A stretch of DNA of 64,000 nt from G963556115 sp963666605. Lineage in GTDB: Bacteria > Planctomycetota > SZUA-567. Position numbers and translations under genes: made by a program. The notes under the pieces were generated by a model, which did not search any database, was not told the DNA's origin, and saw nothing but the letters and a program-made list of their open reading frames with translations. This document shows, one piece after another, positions 61,750-64,000 of the stretch. Within the stretch, counting starts at the first letter, position 1. Every line of letters starts with the position of its first letter. The stretch spans positions 1-64,000 of the forward strand of contig OZ223208.1 of the NCBI GenBank assembly GCA_965140405.1. The letters run 5' to 3'.

Positions 61750-62640
61750 ATGAAACAATTACAGACTGTCAGACATGTCACAGTTGTCGGCGCCCTTGTC
61801 AATCTTATCCTGACGATAATAAAGATCTTAGTAGGTCTCACCTCGAACTCAATGTCACTAGTAGCCGACGGTATACACAGTCTTAGCGATCTAGCTACAG
61901 ATGCTGCTATATGGATTGGTGTCAAGTATTGGAGCGCACCTCCGGATAAAAAACACCCCTATGGACATGGACGTTACGAAACTCTGATAAATCTCTTTAT
62001 TGCAGGCGTACTTGGCTTTGTCGGTAGCGGTATTGGCTGGCGAGCAATATTCTCTATTACAACTGGGGCACCAGCTGCTACCCCAACATGGACAGTATTT
62101 TATATTGCACTAATATCAATAGCTAGCAAGGAGCTACTATTTCGTTGGACATTCAAAAAGGCAAAATCTATAAATTCTTCTGCACTGACAACCAACGCCT
62201 GGCACCATAGGAGCGATGCTCTAAGTTCAGCGCCAGTTGCTGTTGCAGTCATTGGTGAATTTATCTATCCTAGCTTCCATTATTTTGACCAGATTGCGGC
62301 TATTCTTGTCACGATAATGTTACTAAGAGCGACTTGGCAATTGGCTAAACCATCCATATTTGAGCTCATAGAAGCGACCCCAGATCCAAGCATATCACTA
62401 ATTATTGAAAAAATTGCCAAGAGTTCACCAGCGATATTCAATGTCCATTCAGTGCGTTGCCGCCGACTAGGCGGTGAGATACTAGTCGATATGCATATGG
62501 ATGTCTGCCCTGATATGAGCGTATTAGAATCTCATAGGCTCACCCAAGAGCTACACGAAAAAATAACCAAGGAAATCCCTGAAATAACCAATACACTCAT
62601 ACATGTAGAGCCAAATTGCAAGGGTAAATCTATAGACTAA
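61750..62640 (+). CDS. Cation diffusion facilitator (CDF) family metal transporter
   Basis: A 296-residue proton/metal antiporter exporting divalent metals such as Zn, Fe or Mn. There are about six helices. The metal site shows in SLVADGIHSLSDLATDA (helix 2 Asp pair) and AWHHRSDALSSAPVAV (helix 5 His/Asp pair); HPYGHGRYE follows helix 2, and a C-terminal cytoplasmic domain (about 205-290) ends with HVEPNC. The HxxxD in helix 5 tends to favour Zn. GGAG precedes the ATG. Confidence 0.94.
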   Translation: MKQLQTVRHVTVVGALVNLILTIIKILVGLTSNSMSLVADGIHSLSDLATDAAIWIGVKYWSAPPDKKHPYGHGRYETLINLFIAGVLGFVGSGIGWRAIFSITTGAPAATPTWTVFYIALISIASKELLFRWTFKKAKSINSSALTTNAWHHRSDALSSAPVAVAVIGEFIYPSFHYFDQIAAILVTIMLLRATWQLAKPSIFELIEATPDPSISLIIEKIAKSSPAIFNVHSVRCRRLGGEILVDMHMDVCPDMSVLESHRLTQELHEKITKEIPEITNTLIHVEPNCKGKSID

Positions 62641-62801
62641 TTTCTTCTCTATAAGACTCAACCTCTAATACTCAGTTGATCATAGTTCATTATTTTAGGG
62701 CAAACAGCTGTTTGCCTTATTTTAATTCAAGTTATTAAGTTTACTATGCCGATAAAATCTATAAGTATTATATTATAAACCATTACGGAATAGGTAGGAT
62801 T

Positions 62802-63668
62802 ATGTCGGTATTAGATAGACTCGCGAAAATGCTCTTTATTATTGCTTGCACCCTAGTCGTCCTCGTCATGCTTACAGGATGCTCAATGGTCAAAGAAGAG
62901 ACACAAAGAGAGCGAGAAAAGACTAAAGCAGAAGAAGAAAGAGCTGAAAAGAACAAGTTAGAAGCAGCAAACCGCGAGAAAGAAAACGATAAGAGAGCAC
63001 AGATGGCTGCAGCTCAAACTGCAGCTAACCAAAAATACGCATCACAAGCTGTGAGACTTATGACCAAAGGCAACCCTATAGATGTACCGGCTCCTGAGCT
63101 AGAGAACATCAATAGATACGCGTCCGCACTAGAAGAGAACCTTCTAAAACGCTATAATAACACACCACGATTTGCCGGAAATGTTGCCAAGGTAAGGCTA
63201 CTTGCTGAAAAAGAACCGGAATTCTCCATGGACAGAAAGAAGATCCGCATGGAATGGGCTCAGGTTGTATTTGATCACTGGGGAAAGAGAATCCCAGAGC
63301 TTGAGGAAGAGTACTACGTAGTTGTATTCGGTGATGGCAAACCACTTATGCAAAGAACTAGACCATCTATTTCTATTGGGCTAAATAATGAGAGTGGTTA
63401 CTCAGAGTTTTCAAGGGTTAGAGGTGGAGCGTTATCAAAGATGGAGTATGACGCTGACCCAACAATGTTTGACAAGCCTACAAGCAGCAGCGACAGCCTC
63501 CTTGATGATAATCTGAATAGCAAGGACTCAAACCCTATGCCATACAAACAGTTTGATATCGACCCATTAGAACCACACAATGCTCCTGTCAGAAAGAAGG
63601 GCGAGAATCTCCCTGTTATACAACCAGCAGAGGAAGAACTACAAGCACTTGTCGTCCTTACCAAGTAG
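62802..63668 (+). CDS. Lipoprotein with charged coiled-coil, unknown function
   Basis: A 288-residue precursor. The signal is IIACTLVVLVMLTGC with the lipidated Cys at about 27. Residues 30-75 are a strongly charged coiled coil (Glu/Lys/Arg-rich, KEETQREREKTKAEEERAEK), then a folded region (about 90-190, PEFSMDRKKIRMEWAQVVFDHW) and a polar tail. No family recognised. GGTAGG precedes the ATG and a strong terminator follows. Confidence 0.75.
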   Translation: MSVLDRLAKMLFIIACTLVVLVMLTGCSMVKEETQREREKTKAEEERAEKNKLEAANREKENDKRAQMAAAQTAANQKYASQAVRLMTKGNPIDVPAPELENINRYASALEENLLKRYNNTPRFAGNVAKVRLLAEKEPEFSMDRKKIRMEWAQVVFDHWGKRIPELEEEYYVVVFGDGKPLMQRTRPSISIGLNNESGYSEFSRVRGGALSKMEYDADPTMFDKPTSSSDSLLDDNLNSKDSNPMPYKQFDIDPLEPHNAPVRKKGENLPVIQPAEEELQALVVLTK

Positions 63669-63690
63669 AGAGCGTTTCAAATGTATTACA

Positions 63691-63728
63691 AAAGCAAGGC
63701 TTAGACCAATTGGTCTAAGCCTTGCTTT
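63691..63728. terminator. Bidirectional terminator at the right end
   Basis: Perfect 17-bp stem AAAGCAAGGCTTAGACC/GGTCTAAGCCTTGCTTT with loop AATT, between the lipoprotein stop and the convergent partial gene. Confidence 0.88.
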
Positions 63729-63771
63729 ATGATCTCAGAATATAATCATTCACGAATTAATAATATTTCAA

Positions 63772-64000
63772 TTACCGAACCATTCTAACATAGTTATCAA
63801 TCCTGACAACATCTCCTTGAGGGCCACGCCCCTGAGGGAACTGACTACTATCACCAACCTTAGGATCACTCCTCTGAGCACCAGCTCCATGCACATCCAA
63901 CAAAGTAGTATTGCCACCATTCACTCTGTGCATACCTCCTTGAGGTTCACCTCTCAATCCAACTTCAGAAGAAACACCTCTCATCATACCCTGAGGACGC
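63772..64000 (-). CDS. Partial CDS, C-terminal Gly/Gln/Arg-rich tail (runs off the right edge)
   Basis: The minus-strand frame is open from base 64000 to the stop at 63772, giving the last 75 or so residues. The sequence is low-complexity with repeated R-G-x-P-Q-G units (RPQGMMRG, RGEPQGG, GRGPQGDV) and ends RIDNYVRMVR. It has no recognisable domain. Internal Met codons are probably not starts, as the frame continues to the edge. It may be the disordered tail of a larger envelope or RNA-binding protein; the family cannot be told. Confidence 0.6.
   Translation of the reverse strand, partial: RPQGMMRGVSSEVGLRGEPQGGMHRVNGGNTTLLDVHGAGAQRSDPKVGDSSQFPQGRGPQGDVVRIDNYVRMVR

Overview
This window reads as chromosomal DNA of a Gram-negative, motile, heterotrophic bacterium with AT-rich spacers. 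Evidence for an outer membrane is several lipoprotein signals, a SurA-like periplasmic isomerase, a TRAP transporter and a periplasmic-type CbiK. The large membrane-anchored Ser/Thr kinases with TPR or FHA domains, the lysine-tailed HU protein and the acidic lipoproteins resemble the Planctomycetes-Verrucomicrobia-Lentisphaerae group. That placement is inference; no rRNA or other marker here settles it.

Layout. 1-2000: an eroded left end with a partial unknown gene, cysteine-rich remnants and a 5'-truncated flagellin. 1977-6876: dut-uppP-ftsK operon (minus) and a lysine-tailed HU protein. 7349-15451 (plus): a [4Fe-4S]-type IlvD carrying a histone-H1-like tail, a membrane TPR protein, HisB, a SurA-like isomerase and a 1164-residue zinc-ribbon/kinase/TPR protein. 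15489-16791: a promoter and cobalamin riboswitch ahead of an exported CbiK-like chelatase. 16848-19799: FHA-kinase-TPR protein. 19920-31656: a uronate catabolism island (two LacI regulators with two different palindromic operators, UxaC, TRAP DctPQM, a zinc dehydrogenase, UxaB, UxaA). 31787-33885: AroQ and an unusual SelD fused to cysteine-rich and AhpD-like modules. 33968-36976: cold-shock protein, a broken DUF900-like hydrolase, tRNA-Pro(UGG), MarR regulator, acidic lipoprotein. 37289-49033: a hybrid kinase, CysS, and a minus-strand chemosensory cluster (hybrid kinase, receiver, CheA, stand-alone CheB, degenerate LMW-phosphatase-like protein, MCP). 49161-58472: PfkB kinase, HTH/zinc-ribbon protein, GH1 homologue lacking its nucleophile, GYF membrane protein, GlmS, ArgC, lipoprotein, HU/IHF. 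58836-64000: Ser/Thr kinase, Nfu scaffold, phosphoesterase, CDF transporter, lipoprotein and a partial C-terminus.

How genes work together. The uronate island can import a hexuronate-type acid by TRAP and process it through UxaC, UxaB and UxaA to 2-keto-3-deoxygluconate. KDG kinase and KDPG aldolase are not in the window. One LacI protein probably controls uxaC and itself through TGNCAACGTTGNCA-type sites; the other probably controls the TRAP operon through four TGTAAGNGCTTACA-type sites spread over about 600 bp. The che cluster is a membrane receptor-CheA-CheB pathway with extra hybrid kinases, but no CheW or CheR is present here.

The best candidates for new biology are the SelD fusion, the H1-tailed dehydratase beside the H1-tailed HU gene, the cysteine-less phosphatase-like protein in the che operon, the GH1 homologue with its nucleophile glutamate replaced by glycine, and the four-operator leader before the TRAP genes.
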